Shown here: positions 20,051 to 29,492 of the stretch, piece after piece
Position numbering within the stretch: position 1 is the stretch's first letter
How the letters are laid out: every line of letters starts with the position of its first letter
DNA from: Burkholderiaceae bacterium
GTDB lineage: Bacteria > Pseudomonadota > Gammaproteobacteria > Burkholderiales > Burkholderiaceae
NCBI GenBank assembly: GCA_947448695.1
Contig: CANFOL010000008.1
Location: forward strand, 1-64,000
Direction: 5' to 3'
Length of the DNA: 64,000 bases
The notes under the pieces: model-generated
The model's database searches: none
The model's input: only the letters and a program-made list of their open reading frames with translations
What the model was told of the DNA's origin: nothing
Translations under genes and position numbers: made by a program

Positions 20051-20791
20051 TTAACTCATATGTAAACCACCATTTAAAGAGAAATCTGCACCAGTCGCAA
20101 ACCCACCATCTTCGGAGGCTAACCAAGCCACCATTGAGGCAATTTCTTCAGGAGTTCCAAGTCTCTTAACAGGGATGGTTTCAACGATTTTATTTAATAC
20201 ATCTTCACGAATTGCTTTTACCATGTCTGTACCAATATATCCCGGAGATACGGTATTAATTGTTACACCTTTGGTCGCAACTTCTTGAGCTAAAGCCATT
20301 GTAAAACCACGCAAACCAGCTTTAGCAGTGGCGTAGTTGGTTTGTCCAAATTGACCTTTTTGACCATTGACAGAAGAAATATTCACTACCCTTCCCCAGC
20401 CCTTTTCAACCATGCCATCAATGACTTGTTTTGTCACGTTAAAAAGTGAATTTAGATTTGTATTGATAACAGCTTGCCAATCGTCAGGAGTCATCTTTCT
20501 AAACACAGTATCTCTTGTGATACCGGCGTTATTCACTAAAACATCCACTATCCCGATCTCAGCTTTTACTTTGTTAAATGCAGCTACGGTACTTGCCCAA
20601 TCGCCAACATTACCCTCTGAGGCATGGAAATCATAGCCAATTGCTTTTTGCTCTGCTAACCAACGGTCCTTACGTGGAGAGTTTGGCCCACATCCAGCAA
20701 TCACAATAAAACCGTCTTGATGCAGTTTTTGACAAATAGCTGTACCAATACCCCCCATTCCACCTGTAACATATGCAATTTTTTTACTCAT
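20051..20791 (-). CDS. phaB: Acetoacetyl-CoA reductase PhaB
   Basis: A 246-residue short-chain dehydrogenase that reduces acetoacetyl-CoA to (R)-3-hydroxybutyryl-CoA with NADPH. It has the nucleotide loop TGGMGGIG, NNAG, catalytic Ser in NISSVNGQ and the Tyr-Lys pair in NYATAKAG. Two adjacent ATGs occur (20794 and 20791). The second lies at a better distance from the AAAGGAG ribosome site and is chosen here. It lies 22 bp downstream of phaC. Together with phaC and the thiolase it completes PHB synthesis. Confidence 0.95.
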   Translation of the reverse strand: MSKKIAYVTGGMGGIGTAICQKLHQDGFIVIAGCGPNSPRKDRWLAEQKAIGYDFHASEGNVGDWASTVAAFNKVKAEIGIVDVLVNNAGITRDTVFRKMTPDDWQAVINTNLNSLFNVTKQVIDGMVEKGWGRVVNISSVNGQKGQFGQTNYATAKAGLRGFTMALAQEVATKGVTINTVSPGYIGTDMVKAIREDVLNKIVETIPVKRLGTPEEIASMVAWLASEDGGFATGADFSLNGGLHMS

Positions 20792-20813
20792 CATTTCTCC
20801 TTTTTTAATATTC

Positions 20814-22454
20814 TTAAACTTTTACTGCCGTTTCTTTTACATAGCTACCGGGAGCTGGCTCGATAACTTTGTACTTGGGACTTCCCAACTGGGCTTTTGC
20901 TTTAATCTTCTTATCACTATGGGAAGCAAGCCACTGCGCGTAATCGGGCCACCAACTGCCTTCAATCATTTTCGCCCCTAAATACCAGTCTTGAGCATCA
21001 CGGGGAAGTTTGGTAGATGTCCAGTAATTTCGTTTTTTCTTGTGTGGCGGATTGATGACACCGGCAATATGACCAGAGGCTCCCAATACAAAGCGATTTG
21101 CACCTTTCAGAATCTGTGCGGAATTGTATGCCGACTTCCAAGGAACTATATGATCTTCACGCGATGCATATATATATGATGGACATGTTATTTTCGATAA
21201 ATCAACAGGCGTTGCACACATGGTTAGGCAATTCGGTTTTTTAAGATCGTTATTTAGGTACATATGTCGCAAATAATAGGCATACATCGGGCCGGGTAAA
21301 TTTGTTGAATCACCATTCCAAAACAACAAGTCAAAACTCGTTGGGCTTTTACCTAATAAATAATTGGCGACGACATAATTCCAAACTAGATCATTTGGTC
21401 TTAAAAAAGAAAATGTATTGGCTAATTCAACACCGCTTAAAAGACCATAATTCCCATTTTTTCCTCCTATGGTATTTTCTCGATGTTCAACCATGGCTTC
21501 ATCCACGAAAACATCTAACATTCCTGTATCGGAAAAATCTAAGAACGAAGTTAATAAAGTTACGCTTGCAATAGGATGGAGATCTTTTGCCGCAAGAATC
21601 GCAAGGGCACAAGAAACAAGAGTTCCACCAACACAAAATCCTAAAATATTGATTTGAGCTTGTTTCGAGATCTCAACACACACTCGAATGGCTTCAATCA
21701 CGCCAAGTCCGACATAGTCATCCCAGGTGACTTGTGTCATGGATTGATCAGGATTTTTCCATGAAACCATATATAGAGTAAAGCCTTGGCTTAATAAATA
21801 TTGGACTAGAGAGGTTTGTGGTTGCAAATCTAGAATGTAGTATTTATTGATACAAGGTGGAACCATCAGCAAGGGTTTTTCATAAACCATTGGCGTGCTT
21901 GGCTTATATTGAATCAATTGAAACAATTGATTTTGGTAAACAACCGCCCCTTCGGTCGTGGCGATATTTTTACCAATTTCAAATGCATCGGGATCAGATT
22001 GTGTAATTTTTCCTACTTGTAAATCAGATAATAGATTTTTTAATCCATTCGTAAATGATTGGCCATTCGATTGAATTAATTCTTGAATTGCCTCTGGATT
22101 AGTTGCTAAGAAATTCGTGGGGGACATCGATGAAACCACTTGATCTGTAGCAAAGATAATGCGATGTTTTATTTTGGGTTCTGCTACTACAGCATTTGCT
22201 AAGGAAGTCAAATGTTGTGAGTTGATTAAATACATCTGATAAATAAATGATGAGAGACCCTCATGCCAGATCTGCGATTTAAAGCGCGAATCTTCTAAGG
22301 GTGTTTCAAGTTTACCAGTCCATAATTGATAAATATCAGCCGCATATTTCTGCTCGATTGCTGATAATATTTCTGGTGGTATTAAAGCCATATCCATTGA
22401 GGAAAGCTTCGGTGGATTTATTCCACCATTAAATCGAAATGCGTTGTTATTCAA
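20814..22454 (-). CDS. phaC: Class I poly(3-hydroxybutyrate) polymerase PhaC
   Basis: A 546-residue PHA synthase that polymerises (R)-3-hydroxybutyryl-CoA at the granule surface. The lipase-like box GFCVGG carries nucleophile Cys274. Asp434 (SREDHIVPW) and His462 (GASGHIAGVINPP) complete the triad, with spacing matching Cupriavidus PhaC. It is somewhat shorter than the 589-residue Cupriavidus enzyme, mostly at the N-terminus. The start is TTG at 22454 with AAAGG upstream; the next ATG would remove 19 residues. It heads the PHB operon. Confidence 0.95.
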   Translation of the reverse strand: MNNNAFRFNGGINPPKLSSMDMALIPPEILSAIEQKYAADIYQLWTGKLETPLEDSRFKSQIWHEGLSSFIYQMYLINSQHLTSLANAVVAEPKIKHRIIFATDQVVSSMSPTNFLATNPEAIQELIQSNGQSFTNGLKNLLSDLQVGKITQSDPDAFEIGKNIATTEGAVVYQNQLFQLIQYKPSTPMVYEKPLLMVPPCINKYYILDLQPQTSLVQYLLSQGFTLYMVSWKNPDQSMTQVTWDDYVGLGVIEAIRVCVEISKQAQINILGFCVGGTLVSCALAILAAKDLHPIASVTLLTSFLDFSDTGMLDVFVDEAMVEHRENTIGGKNGNYGLLSGVELANTFSFLRPNDLVWNYVVANYLLGKSPTSFDLLFWNGDSTNLPGPMYAYYLRHMYLNNDLKKPNCLTMCATPVDLSKITCPSYIYASREDHIVPWKSAYNSAQILKGANRFVLGASGHIAGVINPPHKKKRNYWTSTKLPRDAQDWYLGAKMIEGSWWPDYAQWLASHSDKKIKAKAQLGSPKYKVIEPAPGSYVKETAVKV

Positions 22455-22554
22455 GAAAAGCCTTTAAAAAATTAAATACTACCTTTAACATAACAATTTA
22501 TTCTTAAAGTTCATAAATAGTTATAAGCGCAAACCCTATAACAATAGTTTGAAA

Positions 22555-23340
22555 TTATAAAGTTTTCCACAAAAAACTAGCAAATCGACCCGATTTGGTA
22601 TCTCTACGATGAGAATAAAATAAATCGGCGTGCTCAAAGCAACAGATTTGATCCGAATAAATACCTTCAATACCTTTTCTACTCAATTGAAATCTTGCTA
22701 TGGCAAATAAGTTTGCCAAATATTTGCCGGCCTGATGAGTTGGCACAAAATACGTTTCCATTAGTTGCATAGGTAAGATTGTTGAAAAGGCATCAAAAAC
22801 ATCTTCACCGACTTCAAAATGACGGGGGCCGATTGTGGGACCTAAATAAACCAGTATTTTCGATAGATATTTTTTGGCATCATTAGGTCTTTTTTTGAAG
22901 AGCATTTCATCTAGGGTTTTCTGAATCACTCCCTGAGCTAACCCTCTCCATCCCGCATGACATACCCCTAAAATATCCCCCTGCTCATCACAAAACAAAA
23001 TAGGCATGCAATCAGCAGTCATAATAGTTAATACTTGATTAGCAAGTTTTGTAACAGCCCCATCGGCTTCAAGGCTAGATTGTGGATCTGACCATATCTG
23101 CGTTCCATGCACTTGATTGAGCCATAAAGGCTTTGATGGCAACATCTGTTGCAGGAGTTCACGATTTTTCTCAACATGGTCCGAATGATCGCCTACATGT
23201 TTGCCAATATTGAGCGAGTCATATGGTATTTTACTAACTCCGCCCAGGCGAGTTGAGACAAAAGCCTGAACATGTTCTGGTACTTGCCAGTTAGGTATTA
23301 ATATATCTAAACCATGATCAGTATGAATTAAATTTTTCAA
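22555..23340 (-). CDS. pgeF: Purine nucleoside phosphorylase / polyphenol oxidase-like YfiH (PgeF) protein
   Basis: A 261-residue member of the YfiH/LACC1 family. Members are reported as purine nucleoside phosphorylases and as peptidoglycan-editing factors. The conserved metal-site motif CHAGWRGLAQG and the upstream TADCMPILF are present. The start is a TTG whose last two bases and the following A form the rluD stop (TTGA overlap), suggesting translational coupling. The rluD-pgeF pair is widely conserved. Confidence 0.9.
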   Translation of the reverse strand: MKNLIHTDHGLDILIPNWQVPEHVQAFVSTRLGGVSKIPYDSLNIGKHVGDHSDHVEKNRELLQQMLPSKPLWLNQVHGTQIWSDPQSSLEADGAVTKLANQVLTIMTADCMPILFCDEQGDILGVCHAGWRGLAQGVIQKTLDEMLFKKRPNDAKKYLSKILVYLGPTIGPRHFEVGEDVFDAFSTILPMQLMETYFVPTHQAGKYLANLFAIARFQLSRKGIEGIYSDQICCFEHADLFYSHRRDTKSGRFASFLWKTL

Positions 23341-24386
23341 TCAAATACCTTTTCCCATGAAGAACGTGGAATTTTTAAAAAATCTAAAGTTTCAATCAAT
23401 GGGGGGGGAGGATCTACTTTAATTCGGACTTGCTCTTTCGTCATAGGGTGTTCAAGACCTAACAAGCCGGCATGTAAAAATTGACCAGGAAATTGAATAT
23501 TATTTTCTAGAAGTTGATTTTTTAAAGCTAATGCTATTTGATGAGGAATCTTATTCCTATAAATGGGATCATTCACTAAAGCATGTCCCAAAAACTCCAA
23601 ATGGACCCGAATTTGATGGGTTCTTCCCGTTTCTAACTCACAACTAACCAACGATATAGGCTTACCTTCAAATGTGCCATGGTATAGGGTTTTCACGTAC
23701 GTACTAGCCTCTTTACCATTAGAAACTTGCATACTCATTCTTAATCGATCTTTAGGATCCCGACCAATTGCGCCGTGAATAACTTTACTCAATGGTGTTT
23801 TACCCCAAACCAAAGCGATATATTTTCGCTCCATACTGCGACTTTGAAGTTGTTGAACCAAAGCATGTTGAGCCTTAAGATTTTTTGCAATAACTAACAA
23901 GCCAGAGGTGTCTTTATCCAAGCGATGCACAATTCCCGCTCTAGGAACATCTGAACACTCCGGAAAATGATGTAATACAGCATTTAGAAGAGTTCCAGAC
24001 CAATTGCCCGCTGCTGGGTGAACAACCAAACCATATGGCTTATAGATCATGGCAATGTCAGAGTCGCTATAAACGACCTGAAGCGGTAAATCTTCTGCAT
24101 GGTAGGCATTATTTTGTGGATCTGGTGGTAACGATATCTTTACATGCTCCAGGCCCATTGCATGATCTTTAGCTTGAATTTTCCGTTCATTTTCATAAAC
24201 TAGCCCTGCTTCAATCCACTGTTGAATCCGACTTCTTGAATAAGTGGTTAATACTTTAGCGATCGCTTTATCAATCCTTTCACCCCTTAATTCAATAGGT
24301 AAATCAAATTCAATCACCCGTATAAGGGGAACTTCTTCCCCTACTTCAGCATCATCGATATAATCAGAGTATTCCATTGTGCTCAT
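23337..24386 (-). CDS. rluD: 23S rRNA pseudouridine synthase RluD
   Basis: A 349-residue pseudouridine synthase of the RluA/RluD family, which modifies helix 69 of 23S rRNA. An N-terminal S4 domain (LRGERIDKAIAKVLTTYSRSRI) precedes the catalytic domain with catalytic Asp in HRLDKDTSGLLV. A run of eight C in the coding strand (plus-strand 23401-23408) encodes a Pro-rich stretch near the C-terminus. The gene is divergent from bamD, as in many proteobacteria. Confidence 0.95.
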   Translation of the reverse strand: MSTMEYSDYIDDAEVGEEVPLIRVIEFDLPIELRGERIDKAIAKVLTTYSRSRIQQWIEAGLVYENERKIQAKDHAMGLEHVKISLPPDPQNNAYHAEDLPLQVVYSDSDIAMIYKPYGLVVHPAAGNWSGTLLNAVLHHFPECSDVPRAGIVHRLDKDTSGLLVIAKNLKAQHALVQQLQSRSMERKYIALVWGKTPLSKVIHGAIGRDPKDRLRMSMQVSNGKEASTYVKTLYHGTFEGKPISLVSCELETGRTHQIRVHLEFLGHALVNDPIYRNKIPHQIALALKNQLLENNIQFPGQFLHAGLLGLEHPMTKEQVRIKVDPPPPLIETLDFLKIPRSSWEKVFD

Positions 24387-24438
24387 AATAGGTGAGTGTT
24401 GTATTTTTAACCATTTGTTTTTAATTTTAGAGATTCAA

Positions 24439-25287
24439 TTGTTTACTAATTTATTAAGTTTAAAGCGCTTATCAACATATTCGTTATATTTATCGCTCAT
24501 TTTGATCGTGAGTATATTCTCTGGATGTGCAGGCAAAGATTTTGATGAAACTGCTAGTTGGACCCAAAGCAAATTATTAGGCGAAGCAAAATCTGCTCTA
24601 AAAGATAACGACTATCCAAACTGCGTTAAATATTATGAGAAATTAGAGGCCCGCTATCCCTTTGGGCCACTCGCCGAACAAGCTCAAATCAATTCGGCCT
24701 ATTGTAATTGGAAGAGGAATGAGCAAGAGCTGGCTTTAGCCTCAATCAATCGTTTTATTCAACTTCATCCCGATCATCCAGACATTGATTATGCTTACTA
24801 TCTTAAAGGGCTCATTACCTTTAATGATAATTTAGGTTTTTTAGCTAAGTTTTCAGGACAAGACTTGAGTGAAAGAGATCCAAAAGCGTCCAAAGATGCA
24901 TATGAGGCTTTTAAAGTTCTTACTACAAGGTACCCTAATAGCAAATACACTCCTGACGCACTCGATCGTATGCGCTACATCGTAAATGCCTTAGCTGAGG
25001 GCGATGTCAATGCCGCTCGTTATTACTATCGTCGTGGCGCTTATGTAGCTACCATCAATCGCTCTCAAACAGCCTTAAGAGACTATGACCGTGCACCTGC
25101 AATTGAGGAAGCTCTTTACTTGATGGTGAAGTCCTATGAAGCATTGGGTATGCAAGACTTAAGCACAGATACCATGCGCATTTTTAACAATAATTTCCCA
25201 AATAGTGAAATCTTTAAAACAGGTAAAAGGCAAGCTGTCACTGCTCAACAAGCAAAATGGTGGCAATTCTGGAACACCGCTAATTAA
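24439..25287 (+). CDS. bamD: Outer membrane assembly lipoprotein BamD
   Basis: A TPR lipoprotein of about 282 residues and essential partner of BamA in outer-membrane protein insertion. A signal peptide ends in FSGC (lipid-attached Cys), followed by WTQSKLLGEAKSALKDNDY and five TPR-like repeats typical of BamD/ComL. There is no ATG near the start. TTG at 24439 gives a normal signal peptide with AGAG 6 nt upstream. An in-frame GTG at 24379 would add 20 residues and overlap rluD. The 3' end overlaps alr by 4 bp. Confidence 0.92.
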   Translation: MFTNLLSLKRLSTYSLYLSLILIVSIFSGCAGKDFDETASWTQSKLLGEAKSALKDNDYPNCVKYYEKLEARYPFGPLAEQAQINSAYCNWKRNEQELALASINRFIQLHPDHPDIDYAYYLKGLITFNDNLGFLAKFSGQDLSERDPKASKDAYEAFKVLTTRYPNSKYTPDALDRMRYIVNALAEGDVNAARYYYRRGAYVATINRSQTALRDYDRAPAIEEALYLMVKSYEALGMQDLSTDTMRIFNNNFPNSEIFKTGKRQAVTAQQAKWWQFWNTAN

Positions 25288-26411
25288 AGAATTTCTTGTT
25301 TCACTCGATTCGTTAAGCCACACATTAATTCATAGCCCACCGTTTTCGCTGGCAAAGCAACATCATCAATGGGATTCAGTTCTCCCCAAAGCTCCACCGG
25401 AGAGCCTATGTGTGCATGAGAAATGTTTGATACATCAATCATCATCATATCCATAGAAACTCTGCCTACTATAGGAGCAATTTGACCATCCAGTATATTT
25501 TCAGCCTTGCCAACCCAAACAGGTGTTCCATTTGGTGCGCTTCTAGGATAACCATCGGCATAACCACATGCAATCACCGCAATTTTCGTATTTTTAGGGG
25601 CAACATACTGACTTCCATAGCCAACAGTATCACCAGTTTGTAGTTCTTGAAGTGCAATAATCTCAGAACGCAAATTCATCCCCGCTTTTAAATCCAAATC
25701 AGCAATATCTTGATAATTTCCTGAGGGTGATGCGCCGTACAACATAATGCCTGGACGAGTCATGTCAGCATGGGTAAACGAATAACCGATAATTGCAGCT
25801 GAATTTGCTGCACTTTTTAAACCATCTACATATAGCGTTGCCTTACTAAAAATCCCCCATTGATCTTGAACGGAAGGAAATATTTGGGGGTCATCTGCAT
25901 TAGCAAAATGTGTTAAGTGATGAACCGTACAGCCTATCTGCTTCAAGATTTCATAACTAACACCATATTGGGCTGATTTGAAGCCTAAACGGTTCATGCC
26001 TGAATTAAGCTTAAGCCAAATCGGACATTTAGCTAATAATTCAGCCGCCTTTTGTGGGCCTTGCTTTCCTAACCACTGAATTAACCAGGTTATCTGCTGT
26101 TCATGATGGATCACTATTTCACAAGAAATATTGACTGCATCATCATAATCAGCCTCGGCAAAAACACCCTCTAATAAAAGAATCCGCCCAACCCAACCTA
26201 AATCCCGCGCGAATGCAGCATGCTCCAAATCCAAAAGGGCAATCCCTTCGCTTTCCCGAAAAGCTTTTAAAGCGGGCTCTAAACCATGCCCATAAGCGTT
26301 TGCCTTGACTACCGCCCAAGTTGGTGCGGAATTAGTCATATTTTTAACCCTAGACAGGTTATGACTTAAATTATGTGTCAAAATCGAGGCTTTGATTGGT
26401 CTATGCTTCAT
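25284..26411 (-). CDS. alr: Alanine racemase
   Basis: A 375-residue PLP enzyme that supplies D-alanine for peptidoglycan. The PLP lysine is Lys36 in AVVKANAYGHG. The second catalytic Tyr lies in VGYGSQY, and the MNRLGF and RPGIMLYG motifs are present. It is convergent with bamD (4-bp overlap) and divergent from lplT. Alr followed divergently by LplT is a recurrent Burkholderiales arrangement. Confidence 0.95.
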   Translation of the reverse strand: MKHRPIKASILTHNLSHNLSRVKNMTNSAPTWAVVKANAYGHGLEPALKAFRESEGIALLDLEHAAFARDLGWVGRILLLEGVFAEADYDDAVNISCEIVIHHEQQITWLIQWLGKQGPQKAAELLAKCPIWLKLNSGMNRLGFKSAQYGVSYEILKQIGCTVHHLTHFANADDPQIFPSVQDQWGIFSKATLYVDGLKSAANSAAIIGYSFTHADMTRPGIMLYGASPSGNYQDIADLDLKAGMNLRSEIIALQELQTGDTVGYGSQYVAPKNTKIAVIACGYADGYPRSAPNGTPVWVGKAENILDGQIAPIVGRVSMDMMMIDVSNISHAHIGSPVELWGELNPIDDVALPAKTVGYELMCGLTNRVKQEIL

Positions 26412-26461
26412 GTATAGTAGGAATTTGGAAATTATTTAATGTTTAACATATCATTGTACGA

Positions 26462-27787
26462 ATGAAACCAGGTTTTTATTCCATTATGGCAGCGCAATTT
26501 TTTTCGTCGCTTGCCGATAATGCCCTTCTAATTGCTGCCATATCTTTATTGGTTCAAACTCAGTCTCCTGAATGGATGACTCCTCTACTTAAATTGTTTT
26601 TCGTATTATCCTACGTCTTGCTCGCAGCATATGTAGGTGCTTTTGCTGACTCCCGGCCTAAAGGTCAAGTCATGTTTTTAACTAACAGCATTAAGGTGAT
26701 CGGTTGTCTGACGATGTTAATGGGAGTACATCCTTTACTAGCTTATGCCATTGTTGGTTTTGGTGCTGCAGCTTATTCGCCAGCCAAGTATGGTATTTTG
26801 ACGGAATTACTTCCACCAGAAAAATTAGTAGCTGCCAACGGTTGGATTGAAGGTTTAACTGTTTGCTCAATTATTTTAGGGACAGTTCTGGGGGGAATCC
26901 TTATCAGCCCAAAGATAGCTCAGACACTTCTTCTGTTGGACTTCCCATTAATTGAAACCCATATCGACACTCCTCCTGAGGCAGCTATTGCCCTGATTGT
27001 TTTATTCTACTTAATTGCTGCTTTAATTAATTTACGCATCCCTGAAACTGGTGTTATTTATAGTGTTTCATCGAAAAATCCGATTAGACTGGTTCAAGAA
27101 TTTTCACGTAATTTCATGACTCTTTGGAATGATCGATTAGGACAGATTTCTTTAGCGGTAACGACATTATTTTGGGGTATTGGGGCAACTCTACAGTTCA
27201 TTATTCTCAAATGGGCTGAAGATGCTTTGGATATGAGCTTATCTCAAGGAGCTATTTTGCAAGCCATAGTTGCATTCGGAGTGGCTGGTGGTGCGATGTG
27301 GGCAGCAGCAAGAGTGCCGCTAAAAAACTCCCTAATTGTCCTTAAATATGGTGTCATTATGGGCTTTTTAGTGATTATCCTTGCTGCTTTCCAAAAGGAG
27401 CAATTTGGTGATTGGATCGTTAATTTTGGAATAATAAAGGTCCACGCTTATTTATTATTTACTTATGTTTTCCTAATCACTATTGGTTGGATGTCCGGCT
27501 ATTTTGTGGTCCCAATGAATGCACTTCTCCAACATCGTGGTCATGTACTCTTGTCAGCTGGCCACTCAATTGCGATTCAAAACTTTAATGAGAATTTATC
27601 AGTACTGTGTATGCTTGGGATTTATTCACTGCTTATTTGGTTTGACTTGCCAGTTCAGGTTGTGATACTTTTATTCGGTTGCTTTGTAATTATCACCATG
27701 GCACTTGTGATCTACAGGCATCAAAAAAATCAGTCCCAGTACGATTCACTCCACCTGATTGGCGAAGAAAAACAGCCACACGCTTAA
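26462..27787 (+). CDS. lplT: Lysophospholipid transporter LplT (MFS)
   Basis: A 441-residue, 12-helix major facilitator protein. It opens with GFYSIMAAQFFSSLADNALLIAA, the hallmark of LplT, which flips lysophospholipids across the inner membrane for re-acylation. Also present are DSRPKGQVM between helices 2 and 3 and the SPAKYGILTELLPPEKLVAANGW motif. In E. coli lplT is joined to the acyltransferase aas; no aas is visible here. The 3' end overlaps the next gene by 4 bp. Confidence 0.9.
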   Translation: MKPGFYSIMAAQFFSSLADNALLIAAISLLVQTQSPEWMTPLLKLFFVLSYVLLAAYVGAFADSRPKGQVMFLTNSIKVIGCLTMLMGVHPLLAYAIVGFGAAAYSPAKYGILTELLPPEKLVAANGWIEGLTVCSIILGTVLGGILISPKIAQTLLLLDFPLIETHIDTPPEAAIALIVLFYLIAALINLRIPETGVIYSVSSKNPIRLVQEFSRNFMTLWNDRLGQISLAVTTLFWGIGATLQFIILKWAEDALDMSLSQGAILQAIVAFGVAGGAMWAAARVPLKNSLIVLKYGVIMGFLVIILAAFQKEQFGDWIVNFGIIKVHAYLLFTYVFLITIGWMSGYFVVPMNALLQHRGHVLLSAGHSIAIQNFNENLSVLCMLGIYSLLIWFDLPVQVVILLFGCFVIITMALVIYRHQKNQSQYDSLHLIGEEKQPHA

Positions 27788-28275
27788 GACATCGTATCTA
27801 AATACACATTTCTTGCAAAGATTAGGTCATCCCAAAGTTGTTTCTTTTTAATTGCTGAATGATATATTTGTTGCATTGAATACGAAACAATCACTGGGAT
27901 TTCATCGCGATGCTCACCACTGGTTTCAAACAGAATCCCTCTTAAATCTTCAATCGTATTTGTTTCTCCTGAAAAGTATTGCCCTGATGTTTGCCCCAAA
28001 CAAAATACTAAATCACCTTGAATCTGACTAGAGTTGATGGATGCTTGAAAGGGTATTACTTGTGTTTTGACACCAAAGTTTTGTACGACGATTTGAACAT
28101 TTTTCGATAAAGTTGTAAGCAAATCACCTTCTTCAAAAATTAAGGTCCATATAGGAAACTCTTGATTTTTCATCACACTCTCCGTTTGGGGTAAATTGAA
28201 TGTTGGTGACTCTAAAACAGTTTTCGGTTTCCAAGAGCTAATGCCCATTTCTTTTAATAGCAAGGCTTTATTCAT
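27784..28275 (-). CDS. Degenerate uracil-DNA-glycosylase-fold protein, possible DNA polymerase III psi (HolD-like)
   Basis: A 163-residue protein without firm assignment. Its N-terminus (LLLKEMGISSWKPK) resembles both the start of HolD (LQQLGITQW) and the start of family-4 UDG-like proteins found after rimI in Burkholderiales. The C-terminus (IPVIVSYSMQQIYHSAIKKKQLWDDLIFA) reads like the final UDG motif PVVVTYHPAYLL...KAWEDL, but the catalytic His-Pro is replaced by Ser-Met. The N-terminal GEAPG/ED motif and the Cys of the iron-sulphur UDGs are missing. Glycosylase activity is therefore unlikely. It overlaps rimI by ATGA. E. coli also pairs holD with rimI, which favours a psi-like clamp-loader role (inference). 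Confidence 0.5.
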   Translation of the reverse strand: MNKALLLKEMGISSWKPKTVLESPTFNLPQTESVMKNQEFPIWTLIFEEGDLLTTLSKNVQIVVQNFGVKTQVIPFQASINSSQIQGDLVFCLGQTSGQYFSGETNTIEDLRGILFETSGEHRDEIPVIVSYSMQQIYHSAIKKKQLWDDLIFARNVYLDTMS

Positions 28276-28754
28276 TTAATTTCCTTAAGGATTTTTTCCA
28301 TCACCAAAGCATCTTCTCTTGAAAATGTATCACCTTTTACCAACGGGTAATAATCTCTCCTAGCTCCAATGAATTGATAGCCTAATTTCTCATACATTTT
28401 AATTGCCACATCATTACTGCGCCTGACTTCTAGTAACATTTTTAAATAATGATGTTTAATTCCAATCTCTTCTAAAGACATCAAGGCTCTTGAAGCAATA
28501 TGCTGTCGACGAAAATGAGGATGTATCGTGATATTTAACAAATGCAGTTCTTCAACTCCTGGCATGATGATGCAGTGTCCAATTCTTTGGTTCGAAGGAC
28601 TGTCCTCCAATAAGACATAATTCCAATACTTTTGCACAATGCAATCGAGGAAGTTTTTTTCACTCCAAGGATGCAAATGAGATTCAGCCTCAATTTTATG
28701 AACATTGCCAATATCGCTGTCATGCATCACTTTAAATTGAAAATTGATACTCAT
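28272..28754 (-). CDS. rimI: Ribosomal-protein-alanine N-acetyltransferase RimI
   Basis: A 160-residue GNAT acetyltransferase that acetylates the N-terminal Ala of ribosomal protein S18. The acetyl-CoA loop region is FRRQHIASRAL, followed by LEVRRSNDVAIKMYEKLGYQFIGARRDYY, the conserved RimI C-terminal block. It lies 22 bp downstream of tsaB and overlaps the next gene by 4 bp, a typical tsaB-rimI operon. Confidence 0.92.
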   Translation of the reverse strand: MSINFQFKVMHDSDIGNVHKIEAESHLHPWSEKNFLDCIVQKYWNYVLLEDSPSNQRIGHCIIMPGVEELHLLNITIHPHFRRQHIASRALMSLEEIGIKHHYLKMLLEVRRSNDVAIKMYEKLGYQFIGARRDYYPLVKGDTFSREDALVMEKILKEIK

Positions 28755-28776
28755 AATTAATCGTTATTAAGTAAGG

Positions 28777-29466
28777 CTATTGAGATCGTTGGGCAATAGT
28801 TAAAGCAACTTGATCCCTGATATATAAGGGCTGACAATCTTGAGGTAAATATAAATCATCCTGATTTTTTAAAGAAGCCAAATAAGCAATACCCAAGGCA
28901 TTCGGACTGGCTGGAATTAATTCTGTCTGTGGTTTTAATACCCCTTCTTCGACATAAGAATGGATATCGTAAGAGAAATCAACTGAATAATCCTCAAAAT
29001 CTAGATTTTTTATATCAATTAATTGAATTTCTTTTGGGCGAACTAATAATTGCTGGTCATCAATTAGATAGGAAGCACAATAAACTTGTTGCATACGTGC
29101 ATCTAGCAAAACACGATACTTTGCAGATTTCAACATCGCTTTATTTGAAAAAAATAATGCATGAGCAAGCATGCCATCTAAGCTAGGAATCGGAATTAAA
29201 GGCTTTTGCTGTGCGTAAGCCAAACCCTGAGCGACTCCAATACCAAGACGTATTCCAGTAAATGCTCCAGGGCCTTGAGAAACAGCTAAAGCCCGGATTT
29301 CATGCCAACCTAAGTTGGCTTCAAGCATGAGGTCCTGAATCCATTGTAAAAGGACCTGGCTTGCAGTATTCCCTACTTTTTCATGCCTAACTAAATAAGT
29401 CTTATCTGGAAAATAAAATGCCACCGAACACCACTGGGTAGAGGTATCGATGGCAAGAATTGGCAT
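28777..29466 (-). CDS. tsaB: tRNA threonylcarbamoyladenosine biosynthesis protein TsaB
   Basis: A 229-residue ASKHA-fold protein and partner of TsaD in t6A37 modification of ANN-decoding tRNAs. It begins PILAIDTSTQWCSVAF and has the diagnostic LAVSQGPGAFTGIRLGIGVAQGLA. The ATG at 29466 is preferred; an in-frame TTG lies seven codons upstream at 29487, but a longer N-terminus is unusual for the family. It is co-oriented with rimI. Confidence 0.93.
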   Translation of the reverse strand: MPILAIDTSTQWCSVAFYFPDKTYLVRHEKVGNTASQVLLQWIQDLMLEANLGWHEIRALAVSQGPGAFTGIRLGIGVAQGLAYAQQKPLIPIPSLDGMLAHALFFSNKAMLKSAKYRVLLDARMQQVYCASYLIDDQQLLVRPKEIQLIDIKNLDFEDYSVDFSYDIHSYVEEGVLKPQTELIPASPNALGIAYLASLKNQDDLYLPQDCQPLYIRDQVALTIAQRSQ

Positions 29467-29492
29467 TCTTTCGAATCCAATATTCAAATTAA

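Noticed and set aside
23401-23408. Phase-variable frameshift in rluD at the 8-nt G/C run
   Set aside because: The frame is intact through the run and the gene is housekeeping; a single sequence cannot show length variation. Kept only as part of a general observation.
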